Source: Tychonema litorale BBK16 (GTDB lineage: Bacteria; Cyanobacteriota; Cyanobacteriia; Cyanobacteriales; Microcoleaceae). From it: a stretch of 27,132 nucleotides of DNA. Made by a program: the position numbers and the translations under genes. Location: assembly GCF_021648855.1 (NCBI RefSeq), contig NZ_JAKJHX010000007.1, positions 46,184 through 73,315 of the forward strand. Reading direction: 5' to 3'. A model generated the notes under the pieces. That model ran no database searches. It was given only the letters and a program-made list of their open reading frames with translations, and was not told the DNA's origin. This document shows positions 13,434 to 21,993 of the stretch, one piece after another (the first letter of the stretch is position 1; each line of letters starts with the position of its first letter).

Positions 13434-16400
13434 CTACTTTTTGGCAACTAAATCCGCAACCATTAATGCTAGTTGAATGGGCTGAACTGGTTTGGCAAGA
13501 TGTTTATTGAAACCAGCATCGATCGCCCTTTGCCGCTCTTTATCGCTCGCATAAGCAGTCAGCGCAATGGCTGGAATGCTTCCACCGGCTTCTGTAGCAA
13601 GGGTTCGCACTTGTTGAATCAAGGAATATCCATCTTCCCCAGGCATTCCAATATCGGATATTAGCGCGTCATAAAGGTTTTCCTTCAAAGCCGCGATCGC
13701 CTCTTTTGCAGATCCAACCGTCAGCACCTGAGCCCCGTAGTCTTCCAGCACAAATTTCAATAACTCACGGGTATCGGCATCATCATCTACACTTAAGATT
13801 TGCAAGCCTTCAAGACAACGGATGTAATCGGTTGGGGCGTTTATCGATGAGGTGAATACAGTCGATCGCAAATCACTCGGCGATGTCAATTCTTGGAGTA
13901 TTGAAACTAGCGGCAGCCTCATCGTAATCGTAGTTCCTTGTCCCTCACCCGGACTTTCGGCTTGCACAGTACCACCATGAAGTTCGACTAAATGACGCAC
14001 GATCGACAAACCTAATCCTAGCCCTTGATTAGCCTTAGTAGTGCTAGAATCAGCTTGATGGAAACGATCGAAGATATAGGGCAAAAAGTCTGCCCGAATG
14101 CCTTTTCCGGTGTCGCTGACTCGAATTTGACCATGACTGTCGATCGCCTCTAAGACAATTTCTACTCGTCCACCCGATGCAGTAAATTTAATGGCGTTAG
14201 ATAGAATATTCCATAGGACTTGTTGCAACCTGTCAGCATCCCCTAAAACCGTTGCAGAACTCAATTGGGCAAGCATTTGGATGTTTTTAGCATCCGCTGA
14301 AAATTGCACCCCGTCGATCGCACTTTGCACCACTACAGCCAGATCGATCGAACTGGTATTGAGATGAAGCTTACCACTCGTAATCCGAGAAATATCCAGA
14401 ATATCTTCAATTAACTGATTTTGAGCGATCGCACTCCGCTCAATCACCTCTATGGCGCGAGTAACGGAGGCTTCATTCAGCTTACCGGAGCGCAGCAGTT
14501 TTGCCCATCCCAGAATCGGAGTCAGGGGATTGCGGAGTTCGTGGGAGAGATTCGCCAGAAATTCATCTTTGGTACGGTTACTGGTTTCTGCTTGTTGACG
14601 GGCTGACTGTTCTTGCTGCAATAACTGCGATCGCTCTATTTCAAACTGTCTGCGATCGGTGATATCCTCGATCGACAACAAAATCATTAAACCTTGGTCT
14701 TCTCGTTGCAATTTACAAGCATTCAGCAACATAGTTTTCTGCCCAATCTGCTCAAATACGTGATCCAACTCAAAGTTGAGAAGCTCAACATCACTCACCA
14801 AAATATCTGCCAATATCGATCGCAGTTTCGGAATATTCCATTGCCCATTTCCCAATTCAAACAGCGAAATCTTTGATGTGTCTGGGAATGAAACCTGAAA
14901 TGTGTCATAGAAACATCGATTGGCTGTATTCACTTCTAAATCAGTATCCAGCACAACCAAAGGTATTTGAACAGTTTCGACAATCGTTTCAGCATAATTT
15001 CGGGCTAACTCTAAGGTTTGGGCACTGCGTTTCAGAGCGTCAATATCGATCCAAACCATTACCACACCGTCAATCAGGTTTTCCGTCGTGCGATAAGGAC
15101 GAATGCGGAGGTTGTACCAATATCCCGCTAGAGTTTGAACTTCTTGTTCTTTCGTCTGGAGAGTCTCAATCACCTCCAAAATCATCACTTCCAAATTTGG
15201 AACATCAAGAGTGGAGCGAATATCGCTAAAAGGTCGTCCAATATCTGTATGAATCAGATTAAAAAGTTGCTGAGCCATTGGCGTAAAGCGTCGAATCTGT
15301 AAATCGCTTGCCAGGATTAAAATCGGGATATTAATACTAGCAAGCAAATTTATCAAGTCGTTATTGACCTGGTATTGTTCAAAATTTCTACTGCGAAGTT
15401 CCTCATTAGTGGTAGTGAGTTCTTCGTTGGTGGCTTGAATCTCTTCTTTGGCAGTTTCTAGTTCCTCGTTGGTGCTTTGCAACTCCTCGTTGCTCGATAG
15501 GATTTCTTCGTTGGCAACTTTGATGTCTTGGTTGAGATTTTCCTGATCCTGGATCACCGCTTGCAGATGCACTTGAGCCAATTTTTTTTCTTCGTTAGCC
15601 ATTGCAAGTCCCTGTCTCAGCTCTACAATCTCACGCTCTAAATCACTAGCCTCCACACTCTCATAATTGACGGTACTGAGGTTAATCGCAGTGGGCAAAG
15701 CCTTTTCAAATAGCACCACAAAGTAGTGTTCTTTGACAGTCGCAGGCTGGAACGGAATCACCTCAAGATTGACGAAACTTGCTCCCTCGCCCGTTTCAAC
15801 CGTTACCCTTTCTTTTCTCACAATTACGTTCTGCATTTGCGCCTGATAAATTGCAGTACGAAGCTCGATCAGCAAGCCTTCTCTTGCCATTGTCATCAAG
15901 TTTAAGGTGGGAATTCCTGGTGTCAGTCTCAAATAAGCATTTGTATCTCCCCGCACTTGCAGAATGTTCATCTGCTCATTGATAACCACACCTACTGGGG
16001 CATAGCGATTCAAAATCAGTTCGTCTGTGTATCGCTCTAAGTCAAACCTATCTGGCTCATTTTCATTAATTTGCTCAGATTCATCTCCTCTAGCGACGGG
16101 GTAAGAACTGGTCGTAAACGAAAATATAGGATTATTCTCAGTCAGCTTTTTAGCATAAATTTTGGACTTTGCGTGGAATGAATTAAACAAAGATGAGAAT
16201 TTTCCGATACTCTCAGAAGTGCCTAACAGCAGAAAACCCGTCTGGTTAAGACTGTAATGAAAAATGGGAATTACTCGTTTTTGCAACGGCTCTGCCAAGT
16301 AAATCAGCACATTGCGACAGCTAATTAGATCGAGATTGGAAAAAGGCGGGTCGCTGCCTAAGTTTTGTCTGGCAAATATACACAGTTCGCGGACTGTTTT

Positions 16401-17630
16401 GTTGATTCTATAGCCTCCTGCTTCGAGAATAAAGAAGCGAGTACGTCTCTCTGTGGAAACGTCGCTCATCTGGTTTTCTAAGTAGAAGCCAGACCTGGCT
16501 TTGCGAATCGCCGATTCGCTAATATCTGTGGCAAAAATCTGGATCTGTGGCAGGGGGACTCGATCGCTCAAAAACTCTAACAGACAAATGGCGATCGAGT
16601 AAACTTCCTCTCCTGTGGAACATCCCGCCACCCAAATTCGGATGGGATTCTTTGCTGATTTATTGTGGGTAATCGTGGGAAAAACCTGCTCTTTTAACTG
16701 TTGAAAGGGTTCAAGATCGCGAAAAAAACTGGTGACGTGGATCAGAATTTCTTGATACAGAGCCTGGACTTCAGCCGGATTTTCTCGCAGATATTGGGCG
16801 TAATCTTCTAATTTATCCAGTTTATACAGCAGCATCCGGCGCTGGATGCGTCGATTGATTGTGGCGGCTTTGTAGTAAGTGAAATCAACGCCTGTGGTCG
16901 ATCGCAACATTCCAAAAATAGTTGCCAGAACATCGTTTTCTAGGTGAGATTCTGTAACTGTCATAATCGGTAGTGTGCAAGAAAGCCAGGGATTGCCACT
17001 GAGATTTGCCAATTCTTCAGCAATTTGTTGAGGCGGTAGAACAAAGTCTACATCACCTGTGGCAACTGCGGTATTCGGCATACTATCGAATTTTGCCGAG
17101 GCTTCGCATTGAGCAAATGTCACGCCTCCGGCTGCTTTGATTGCTTTGAGCCCCAGGGAACCATCGCCGTCTCCCCCGGATAATACTACGGCGATCGCCT
17201 TGTGTCCGCGATCGGCTGCCAAGGACACGAAAAACGCATCTCCCGGCATATATTTTCCATAAACTTTCTCGCGGGCTGTGAGGTTCAGCACCCCTGACGC
17301 GAGTGTCATCTTGGTGTTGGGGGGAATGATATATACCTGATTGGGTTCTACAGTCGTCCCATCTTCCACCTGACTGACAGGCATTTGCGTCTTTCTGGCG
17401 AGGATTTCACTCAACAGACTTTTGTGATTGGGATCTAGGTGCTGAATCAGCACAAATGCCATGCCCGTATCGGTGGGTAAATGGCTCAGTAACTCCGTGA
17501 ATGCTTCTAGCCCTCCGGCTGAGGCGACAATCCCAACGATGGGAAACGGGGCTTCTACGGTATTTTGCTCTTCGGGATTGATCGGTGATGGTGCGATCGA
17601 TTCCGGTATATTTGCTTCAGACGTGCTCAT
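13434..17630 (-). CDS. CheB-CheR-PAS-histidine kinase-receiver fusion protein
   Basis: This 1398-residue signalling protein joins five modules. A CheB methylesterase domain (about 28-215) keeps its triad: S37 in SAGG, H64 in QHLDPNHKS and D156 in GGDGDGS. A CheR methyltransferase domain (about 235-490) has the SAM-binding VAGCSTGEEVYSIA. A coiled coil (about 655-750) is full of NEEL repeats. PAS regions follow (about 750-990). A histidine kinase has SHELRNP (H1030) and an ATPase with NILSNAIKF and DTGKG. The C-terminal receiver has acceptor D1326 in SDIGMPGEDG. There is no membrane segment, so it is cytoplasmic. A GGAG site at 17637-17640 supports the start. Such fusions are known in cyanobacteria and proteobacteria, but their methylation targets are unclear. 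No chemoreceptor or cheA gene is adjacent, so a chemotaxis role is not implied. Confidence 0.93.
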   Translation of the reverse strand: MSTSEANIPESIAPSPINPEEQNTVEAPFPIVGIVASAGGLEAFTELLSHLPTDTGMAFVLIQHLDPNHKSLLSEILARKTQMPVSQVEDGTTVEPNQVYIIPPNTKMTLASGVLNLTAREKVYGKYMPGDAFFVSLAADRGHKAIAVVLSGGDGDGSLGLKAIKAAGGVTFAQCEASAKFDSMPNTAVATGDVDFVLPPQQIAEELANLSGNPWLSCTLPIMTVTESHLENDVLATIFGMLRSTTGVDFTYYKAATINRRIQRRMLLYKLDKLEDYAQYLRENPAEVQALYQEILIHVTSFFRDLEPFQQLKEQVFPTITHNKSAKNPIRIWVAGCSTGEEVYSIAICLLEFLSDRVPLPQIQIFATDISESAIRKARSGFYLENQMSDVSTERRTRFFILEAGGYRINKTVRELCIFARQNLGSDPPFSNLDLISCRNVLIYLAEPLQKRVIPIFHYSLNQTGFLLLGTSESIGKFSSLFNSFHAKSKIYAKKLTENNPIFSFTTSSYPVARGDESEQINENEPDRFDLERYTDELILNRYAPVGVVINEQMNILQVRGDTNAYLRLTPGIPTLNLMTMAREGLLIELRTAIYQAQMQNVIVRKERVTVETGEGASFVNLEVIPFQPATVKEHYFVVLFEKALPTAINLSTVNYESVEASDLEREIVELRQGLAMANEEKKLAQVHLQAVIQDQENLNQDIKVANEEILSSNEELQSTNEELETAKEEIQATNEELTTTNEELRSRNFEQYQVNNDLINLLASINIPILILASDLQIRRFTPMAQQLFNLIHTDIGRPFSDIRSTLDVPNLEVMILEVIETLQTKEQEVQTLAGYWYNLRIRPYRTTENLIDGVVMVWIDIDALKRSAQTLELARNYAETIVETVQIPLVVLDTDLEVNTANRCFYDTFQVSFPDTSKISLFELGNGQWNIPKLRSILADILVSDVELLNFELDHVFEQIGQKTMLLNACKLQREDQGLMILLSIEDITDRRQFEIERSQLLQQEQSARQQAETSNRTKDEFLANLSHELRNPLTPILGWAKLLRSGKLNEASVTRAIEVIERSAIAQNQLIEDILDISRITSGKLHLNTSSIDLAVVVQSAIDGVQFSADAKNIQMLAQLSSATVLGDADRLQQVLWNILSNAIKFTASGGRVEIVLEAIDSHGQIRVSDTGKGIRADFLPYIFDRFHQADSSTTKANQGLGLGLSIVRHLVELHGGTVQAESPGEGQGTTITMRLPLVSILQELTSPSDLRSTVFTSSINAPTDYIRCLEGLQILSVDDDADTRELLKFVLEDYGAQVLTVGSAKEAIAALKENLYDALISDIGMPGEDGYSLIQQVRTLATEAGGSIPAIALTAYASDKERQRAIDAGFNKHLAKPVQPIQLALMVADLVAKK

Positions 17631-17678
17631 AGAAATCTCCGCGAAAGCCCCGTATTTGTTAACGGAAAGGATCTCAAC

Positions 17679-17723
17679 CGACCTTCTGTCATTCTCAGCT
17701 ACGCTGAGAATGACAGAAGGTCG
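17679..17723. repeat. Perfect 21-bp-stem palindrome
   Basis: The 21 bases at 17679-17699 are the exact reverse complement of 17703-17723, with a 3-base loop TAC; each arm contains CTTCTGTCATTCTCAGC or its complement. The stem is too perfect to be chance. It lies between the rpsA terminator and the kinase gene, near the kinase promoter region. It resembles dispersed TCTGTCATTCTGAG-type repeats. Confidence 0.9.
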
Positions 17724-17762
17724 ATCGACTCATAATATTATCTTAGTGATAAAAAATAATCT

Positions 17763-17788
17763 TAAAAAAAGAGGGATTACCCTCTTTA
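17763..17788 (-). terminator. Rho-independent terminator of rpsA
   Basis: On the minus strand AAAGAGGG-TAAT-CCCTCTTT folds into a perfect 8-bp stem with a 4-base loop, followed by a run of T residues (A-run at 17764-17770 on the plus strand). It begins 23 bases after the rpsA stop codon. Confidence 0.85.
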
Positions 17789-17810
17789 ACTAATAACACT
17801 AACTTCGATA

Positions 17811-19058
17811 TTATTCGACTGCTACCGGAGGTATTTCTTCGGATACCTCTGATGTAGCTTCCGTAACTGGTTCGGATGTAGCTTCCGTAACTGGTTCGGA
17901 TGTAGCTTCCGTAACTGGTTCGGGTGTTGCTTCCGTGACTGGTTCGGGTGTAGCTTCCGTGACTGGTTCGGGTGTAGCTTCCGTGACTGGTTCGGGTGTA
18001 ACTTCCGTTACTGCTGCGGTTGTTTCTTCCGTTACTGCTGCGGTTGTTTCTTCCGGCAAATCTTCTTCCATTGCTGACGGTACATCTTCGAGTATTTCAT
18101 CGGAGAGTTCATCAGAATCAGTTGCATCTACAGGAACTTCAATCCCAGCTTTAGCTTGCTTTTGAGCGAGCATTTTTTCGCGGAACTTAGCAGCCATTTC
18201 CTCAGCTTTCTCGTACACCAATTCACGATTTTTGACCATCGCGCCCGGTTCCGGTTCCAATTGCTTGGTGGAGAGAGAAATCCGGCCTCTTTCGGCATCC
18301 AAGTCAATAATCATCACTTTCACTTCGTCGTTGACATTGAACACGCTGTGAGGCGTATCGATGTGATCGTGCGAAATTTCTGAGATGTGCAACAAGCCAC
18401 TCACGCCGCCGATGTCGATAAAAGCACCGTAGGGCTTGATACCGCGCACTGTACCGATGACCACTTCCCCGACTTCGAGGCGGTTCATCTTGCGCTCAAC
18501 TAAGGCGCGACGATGACTTAATACTAGGCGGTTGCGGTCTTCGTCTACCTCTAAGAATTTCAAGGGTAATTCTTCGGCGACTAATTCTTCCTTCGGTTTG
18601 CGGGTGCTGATGTGAGAACCGGGAATGAAGCCTCGCAACCCTTCTATTCTCACCAGTGCGCCGCCACGGTTGGTGGCAAATACTTGCGATCGAACTGTAG
18701 CGTCTTCTGCTTGCAGTTGTCGCACTCTTTCCCAGGCGCGCATATACTCAATGCGTCGAATGGACAGGGTTAATTGTCCGTCTTCATTTTCATCGGTGAG
18801 GATGAAAAATTCTCTGGTTTCGTTTGATTGCAATACTTCTTCAGGGCTTTCCACTCGATTGATGGACATTTCCTGAATAGGAATGTACGCTGCTGTTTTA
18901 GCACCGATATCAATCAGAGCGCCCCTCGGTTCTATACTAAAAACTGTACCCGCTACTACGTCGCCGGGGCTAAAGTGATAGTCATATTTATCAAGTAAGG
19001 CCGCAAAATCTTCGTGAGTAAAGCCGATGTCTTTGACTGGGGTTTTGGTATTGACCAT
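17811..19058 (-). CDS. rpsA: 30S ribosomal protein S1 (cyanobacterial short form)
   Basis: This 415-residue protein has three S1 RNA-binding domains. The first starts near GDVVAGTVFSIEPRGALIDI (about 32), the second near ATVRSQVFATNRGGALVRI (about 120) and the third near GEVVIGTVRGIKPYGAFIDI (about 197). Three domains match the short S1 of cyanobacteria and plastids rather than the six-domain enterobacterial form. S1 helps the 30S subunit bind mRNA. After residue about 310 the protein ends in an acidic tail of about nine 8-residue repeats, VTEATPEP and variants, which is unusual (see findings). The ATG at 19058 is preceded by AGGA at 19069-19072, ten bases away. A consensus-like promoter lies at 19278-19306, giving a leader of about 210 bases. 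A rho-independent terminator follows. Confidence 0.95.
   Translation of the reverse strand: MVNTKTPVKDIGFTHEDFAALLDKYDYHFSPGDVVAGTVFSIEPRGALIDIGAKTAAYIPIQEMSINRVESPEEVLQSNETREFFILTDENEDGQLTLSIRRIEYMRAWERVRQLQAEDATVRSQVFATNRGGALVRIEGLRGFIPGSHISTRKPKEELVAEELPLKFLEVDEDRNRLVLSHRRALVERKMNRLEVGEVVIGTVRGIKPYGAFIDIGGVSGLLHISEISHDHIDTPHSVFNVNDEVKVMIIDLDAERGRISLSTKQLEPEPGAMVKNRELVYEKAEEMAAKFREKMLAQKQAKAGIEVPVDATDSDELSDEILEDVPSAMEEDLPEETTAAVTEETTAAVTEVTPEPVTEATPEPVTEATPEPVTEATPEPVTEATSEPVTEATSEPVTEATSEVSEEIPPVAVE
17851..18055 (-). repeat. 24-bp in-frame tandem repeat in the rpsA tail
   Basis: About 8.5 units of 24 bp start at 17851, 17875, 17899, 17923, 17947, 17971, 17995, 18019 and 18043. The first three are identical and the next three nearly so; the last ones diverge to encode VTEETTAA. 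Each unit encodes eight residues, mostly VTEA(T/S)(P)EP, giving an acidic Pro/Thr tail. Confidence 0.95.
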
Positions 19059-19363
19059 GCGAATAGTTTCCTAGGATTTCTCTCCTTCATGTTTTTCGTT
19101 TGCAGGCAGATACTAGAAATTGCGATCAAAAAGCGATTAACTTCTTGCAAAATCTTTTACGAAAGTCAGTGGTTGCCAACTTTTGCCCGGTGCAACTGTA
19201 CACCGGCGCTTGCCATTGCTCTTAATTTCAACTCTGGGTGAAAACGTTTAATTTTAACATTCAGAGTCCAGTAGACAATTATAACTTATCCGCATACTCC
19301 TTTAAAATTAATTTAGACCAGAGGTAGTCTAAGGGCATTGCCGTCTCCTCAGACAATTTTGGG
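19059..19363. other. rpsA leader region and promoter, downstream of nrdR
   Basis: This 305-base gap holds the rpsA ribosome binding site, a small hairpin (CCGGTG 19187-19192 with CACCGG 19201-19206) in the leader, a promoter (19278-19306) and, at the nrdR side, part of a GGGCATTGCCGTCTCCT-type repeat (about 19334-19389) that reaches into nrdR. No gene is visible. Whether the leader hairpin controls rpsA translation is unknown. Confidence 0.55.
19278..19306 (-). promoter_or_regulatory. Predicted rpsA promoter
   Basis: On the minus strand a -10 box TATAAT (19278-19283) lies 17 bases after TTTAAA (19301-19306), which matches the -35 consensus at four of six positions. It is correctly oriented, about 220 bases upstream of the rpsA ATG. 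This is a consensus match only; no start site is known. Confidence 0.4.
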
Positions 19364-19930
19364 TTAGGAAAACGGCAGTGCTGTGTCCTGAGTTGCCTGA
19401 GAGTCAACCGTCAACTCATCGAACTCCGACAAATCTCGGTCATTTTCAGACGGAGTTTCGGGACACAAAGCTTCGATGAGGGGACTCTGAAGGTGATTTA
19501 GGGTATCTACAAAATCTCGGATGCCTCGAAACTGCCGATATACAGAGGCAAAACGGACATAAGCGACTTCGCTGAGTGGTCGCAGATGTAACAATACTAA
19601 TTCTCCAATGTCCGAGCTAGTGACTTCCCGGAGCGATCGACCTTGGAGTTGGGCCTCGATTTCTTCTGCGAGAGTTTCAAGTTGTCCCGAAGACAAGCCC
19701 GTTTTTTCGCAGGCCCTAACCAGTCCCCTAACTAACTTTGACCGATCGAAAGATTCGCGTTTACCGTCCCGTTTGATTACCGTAATCGGCACAAATTCGA
19801 TGCGTTCGTAGGTTGTGAAGCGATGCTGACAGTTCAGACACTCGCGTCGCCGCCGAATACTTTGACCAGATTCGGCTGAACGCGATTCCAGAACGCGACT
19901 ATTGGTGTGTTGACAGGAGGGACAGCGCAT
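19364..19930 (-). CDS. nrdR: Transcriptional repressor NrdR
   Basis: NrdR is a zinc- and nucleotide-binding repressor of ribonucleotide reductase genes. The 188-residue protein has an N-terminal zinc ribbon with CPSC (residues 3-6) and CLNC (31-34), then an ATP-cone domain (about 46-136; [34 protein letters not shown]). These regions match the family end to end. The remaining C-terminal tail is acidic and longer than in compact NrdR proteins. Its last residues (QDTALPFS) are read from a GGCACTGCCGT-type dispersed repeat that also occurs near the HAD gene. No ribosome binding site is evident before the ATG at 19930. No ribonucleotide reductase gene or NrdR box is visible in the window. Confidence 0.95.
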   Translation of the reverse strand: MRCPSCQHTNSRVLESRSAESGQSIRRRRECLNCQHRFTTYERIEFVPITVIKRDGKRESFDRSKLVRGLVRACEKTGLSSGQLETLAEEIEAQLQGRSLREVTSSDIGELVLLHLRPLSEVAYVRFASVYRQFRGIRDFVDTLNHLQSPLIEALCPETPSENDRDLSEFDELTVDSQATQDTALPFS

Positions 19931-19964
19931 GATTGCTGATTTTTACAGGCGTTGCCAGAAAATT

Positions 19965-20001
19965 GCAATTCATCTGACGCTGATGGGGTCAGATGAATTG
20001 C
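19965..20001 (-). terminator. Hairpin between psbT and nrdR, possible psbT terminator
   Basis: GCAATTCATCTGAC (19965-19978) and GTCAGATGAATTGC (19988-20001) pair perfectly around a 9-base loop. On the minus strand it lies 22 bases after the psbT stop codon and is followed by AATTTTC, a weak U-run. It ends 34 bases before the nrdR start, so it could also affect nrdR expression. Confidence 0.55.
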
Positions 20002-20023
20002 TGGACTAGAAATATCGATCGGC

Positions 20024-20119
20024 TTATTTGCCAATGCGGGGAGGTTCCCGGAACGCGATCGCAAAAAATAGTACACCTAATGCCAAAGCCAGAATCAAAA
20101 TGTAAGCAACGCTTTCCAT
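20024..20119 (-). CDS. psbT: Photosystem II reaction centre protein T
   Basis: A 31-codon frame encodes a single-helix protein that begins [15 protein letters not shown] and ends FREPPRIGK. This matches PsbT, a small subunit at the photosystem II dimer interface near CP47, both in its length and in the hallmark MESVAY start and REPPRI end. The thylakoid membrane helix spans about residues 3-23. An AAGGA ribosome binding site (20130-20134) lies ten bases before the ATG. The gene follows psbB on the same strand, as in many cyanobacteria and plastids. A terminator-like hairpin lies between them (20190-20224), so psbT may depend on readthrough or its own promoter. Confidence 0.96.
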   Translation of the reverse strand: MESVAYILILALALGVLFFAIAFREPPRIGK

Positions 20120-20189
20120 GTTTAAATTTTCCTTATCTTCCCTTGCTATCTTATTTTATCTTAATTATTGCTGCTTTTCTTGCTAAATA

Positions 20190-20224
20190 AAAAAACCCGA
20201 TTTCTTGAAGAAACCGGGTTTTTT
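20190..20224 (-). terminator. Terminator-like hairpin between psbB and psbT, made from a dispersed repeat
   Basis: On the minus strand AAAAAACCCGGTTTCTT and AAGAAATCGGGTTTTTT pair with one mismatch, and the stem ends in seven T residues (A-run at 20189-20195). It starts 43 bases after the psbB stop codon. The arm sequence is that of the AGAAACCGGGTTT repeat family, here in compact form. It looks like a rho-independent terminator, possibly a leaky one because psbT follows. Confidence 0.75.
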
Positions 20225-20267
20225 GCGGCACCGGGAAAAATTCCCGATGCCCAATAGTGAGATAAAC

Positions 20268-21797
20268 CTAGATAGATTCTTCTCTTCTTGTGCTCTTGTC
20301 GCCCAACTTTTGGAACAAGCCCCACTCGACTTGTTCTTCCATGTCAGCTTCAACTCCAGCAAACACGTCGCGGAAAATAGTCCGAGAACCGTGCCAAATG
20401 TGGCCGAAGAAGAACAGCAAAGCAAAGCAAGCGTGTCCAAAAGTGAACCAACCGCGAGTTGAAGTACGGAAAACACCGTCAGATTTCAAGGTTTCGCGAT
20501 CGAATTCAAACACTTCACCCTTTTGGGCGGCGCGAGCAAATCTCTTCACATCCAAAGGACTGTTAAAGGTTTGACCGTTGTATTCACCACCGTAGAAAGT
20601 GACAGTAACTCCGGTTTGTTCAAAGCTGTACTTTGATTCAGCACGACGGAAAGGAATGTCAGCGCGAACGATGCCGTCTTTGTCCGTCAAAATCACTGGG
20701 AAAGTTTCAAAGAAGTTGGGGAGACGGCGAACCGACAATACCCGACCTTCACTGTCTGTAAATACTGGGTGGCCCAGCCAGGTTTTAGCAATACCATCAC
20801 CATTAACCATTGCGCCAGCGCGGAACAAACCACCTTTTGCAGGAGAGTTGCCCACGTAGTCGTAGAAAGCCAATTTTTCAGGAATTTGCTCGTAAGCTTG
20901 TTGGAAACTAGCACCACCGGCTAAGCTAGCTTGAGCTCTGCGATCGATTTCTTGTTGGAAATAGCCGCCATCCCATTGATAGCGAGTTGGGCCAAAAAGC
21001 TCGATCGGAGTAGCAGCAGAACCGTACCACATAGTACCAGCAACCACAAAAGCTGCAAAGAACACAGCAGCAATACTGCTAGAAAGCACAGTTTCGATAT
21101 TCCCCATCCGCAAAGCTTTGTAAAGCCGTTCTGGTGGGCGCACGCTCAAGTGGAACAAACCAGCAATTACGCCGACTACACCCGCTGCAATGTGGTGAGC
21201 TACGATTCCCCCCGGATTGAACGGATCGAAGCCTTCTGGGCCCCAGGAAGGAGCCACTGCTTGGACGTGACCGGTCAACCCGTAGGGGTCAGAAACCCAC
21301 ATTCCTGGCCCGAAGAGTCCAGAAAGGTGAAATGCGCCAAAACCGAAGCAAAGTAAGCCAGAGAGGAACAAGTGAATCCCAAACATTTTTGGCAAATCGA
21401 GGGCTGGTTCGCCAGTGCGGGGGTCTCTGAAGAGTTCCAAGTCCCAAAATACCCAGTGCCAAACTGCTGCTAAAAACAGCAAGCCAGAGAGGACGATGTG
21501 AGCCGCAGCAACGCCTTCAAAAGACCAGTAGCCTGGATCGACGTTACCTTCGCCCGTAATACTCCAACCACCCCAAGAACCGGTGACTCCCAAACGAGTC
21601 ATGAACGGTAGCACAAACATCCCTTGACGCCACATCGGGTTCAGAACTGGATCTGTGTGATCAAAAATTGCTAGTTCGTAAAGGGCCATTGAGCCGGCCC
21701 AGCCTGCCACGAGGGCAGTGTGCATTAAGTGTACAGAAATCAATCGGCCTGGGTCATTTAAGACGACTGTGTGTACGCGATACCAGGGTAATCCCAT
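20268..21797 (-). CDS. psbB: Photosystem II CP47 chlorophyll-binding protein
   Basis: CP47 is the core antenna of photosystem II and passes excitation energy to the D1/D2 reaction centre. The 509-residue protein starts [20 protein letters not shown], the invariant CP47 N-terminus. It has six thylakoid membrane helices with paired chlorophyll-ligand histidines (for example [40 protein letters not shown]). A large lumenal loop (about 255-450) includes [19 protein letters not shown]. The frame is open 16 codons further upstream to an ATG at 21845, but the canonical start is at 21797, with GGAG about 11 bases before it. psbT lies downstream on the same strand. No residue that I know to be essential is missing. 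Confidence 0.98.
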   Translation of the reverse strand: MGLPWYRVHTVVLNDPGRLISVHLMHTALVAGWAGSMALYELAIFDHTDPVLNPMWRQGMFVLPFMTRLGVTGSWGGWSITGEGNVDPGYWSFEGVAAAHIVLSGLLFLAAVWHWVFWDLELFRDPRTGEPALDLPKMFGIHLFLSGLLCFGFGAFHLSGLFGPGMWVSDPYGLTGHVQAVAPSWGPEGFDPFNPGGIVAHHIAAGVVGVIAGLFHLSVRPPERLYKALRMGNIETVLSSSIAAVFFAAFVVAGTMWYGSAATPIELFGPTRYQWDGGYFQQEIDRRAQASLAGGASFQQAYEQIPEKLAFYDYVGNSPAKGGLFRAGAMVNGDGIAKTWLGHPVFTDSEGRVLSVRRLPNFFETFPVILTDKDGIVRADIPFRRAESKYSFEQTGVTVTFYGGEYNGQTFNSPLDVKRFARAAQKGEVFEFDRETLKSDGVFRTSTRGWFTFGHACFALLFFFGHIWHGSRTIFRDVFAGVEADMEEQVEWGLFQKLGDKSTRREESI

Positions 21798-21887
21798 TGA
21801 CGGCGCTTCTCCAACGTGTAAGTGATAATGTCTATTTTGAATCAAAAATCAGATTTTAATTCCTCAGCAGTTACCTGCGGGCTTTAA

Positions 21888-21922
21888 TTCTGCTTTTTGC
21901 CTTCTGCTTTCTGCCTTCTTCG
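21888..21922. repeat. Degenerate heptanucleotide repeat upstream of psbB
   Basis: Units such as TTCTGCT, TTTTGCC, TTCTGCT and TTCTGCC follow each other at a 7-base spacing about 90 bases upstream of the psbB start, in the 5' untranslated or promoter region. It is less regular than the other arrays. Confidence 0.7.
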
Positions 21923-21993
21923 ATAGAGGCGTAAAAATGAAAGTTATTTAAAGAAGTGTATCGAGTCTTAGAACCGATTGCAATATCTTGGCG

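Noticed and set aside
17935..18165. Plus-strand frame rich in TGSGVASV opposite rpsA
   Set aside because: It is the complement of the 24-bp rpsA repeat and has no independent support.
20931..21356. 141-residue plus-strand frame inside psbB
   Set aside because: It is antisense to a certain psbB gene and shows no family features.
21798..21845. Sixteen-codon N-terminal extension of psbB
   Set aside because: CP47 proteins start at MGLPWYRVH, which is the ATG at 21797.
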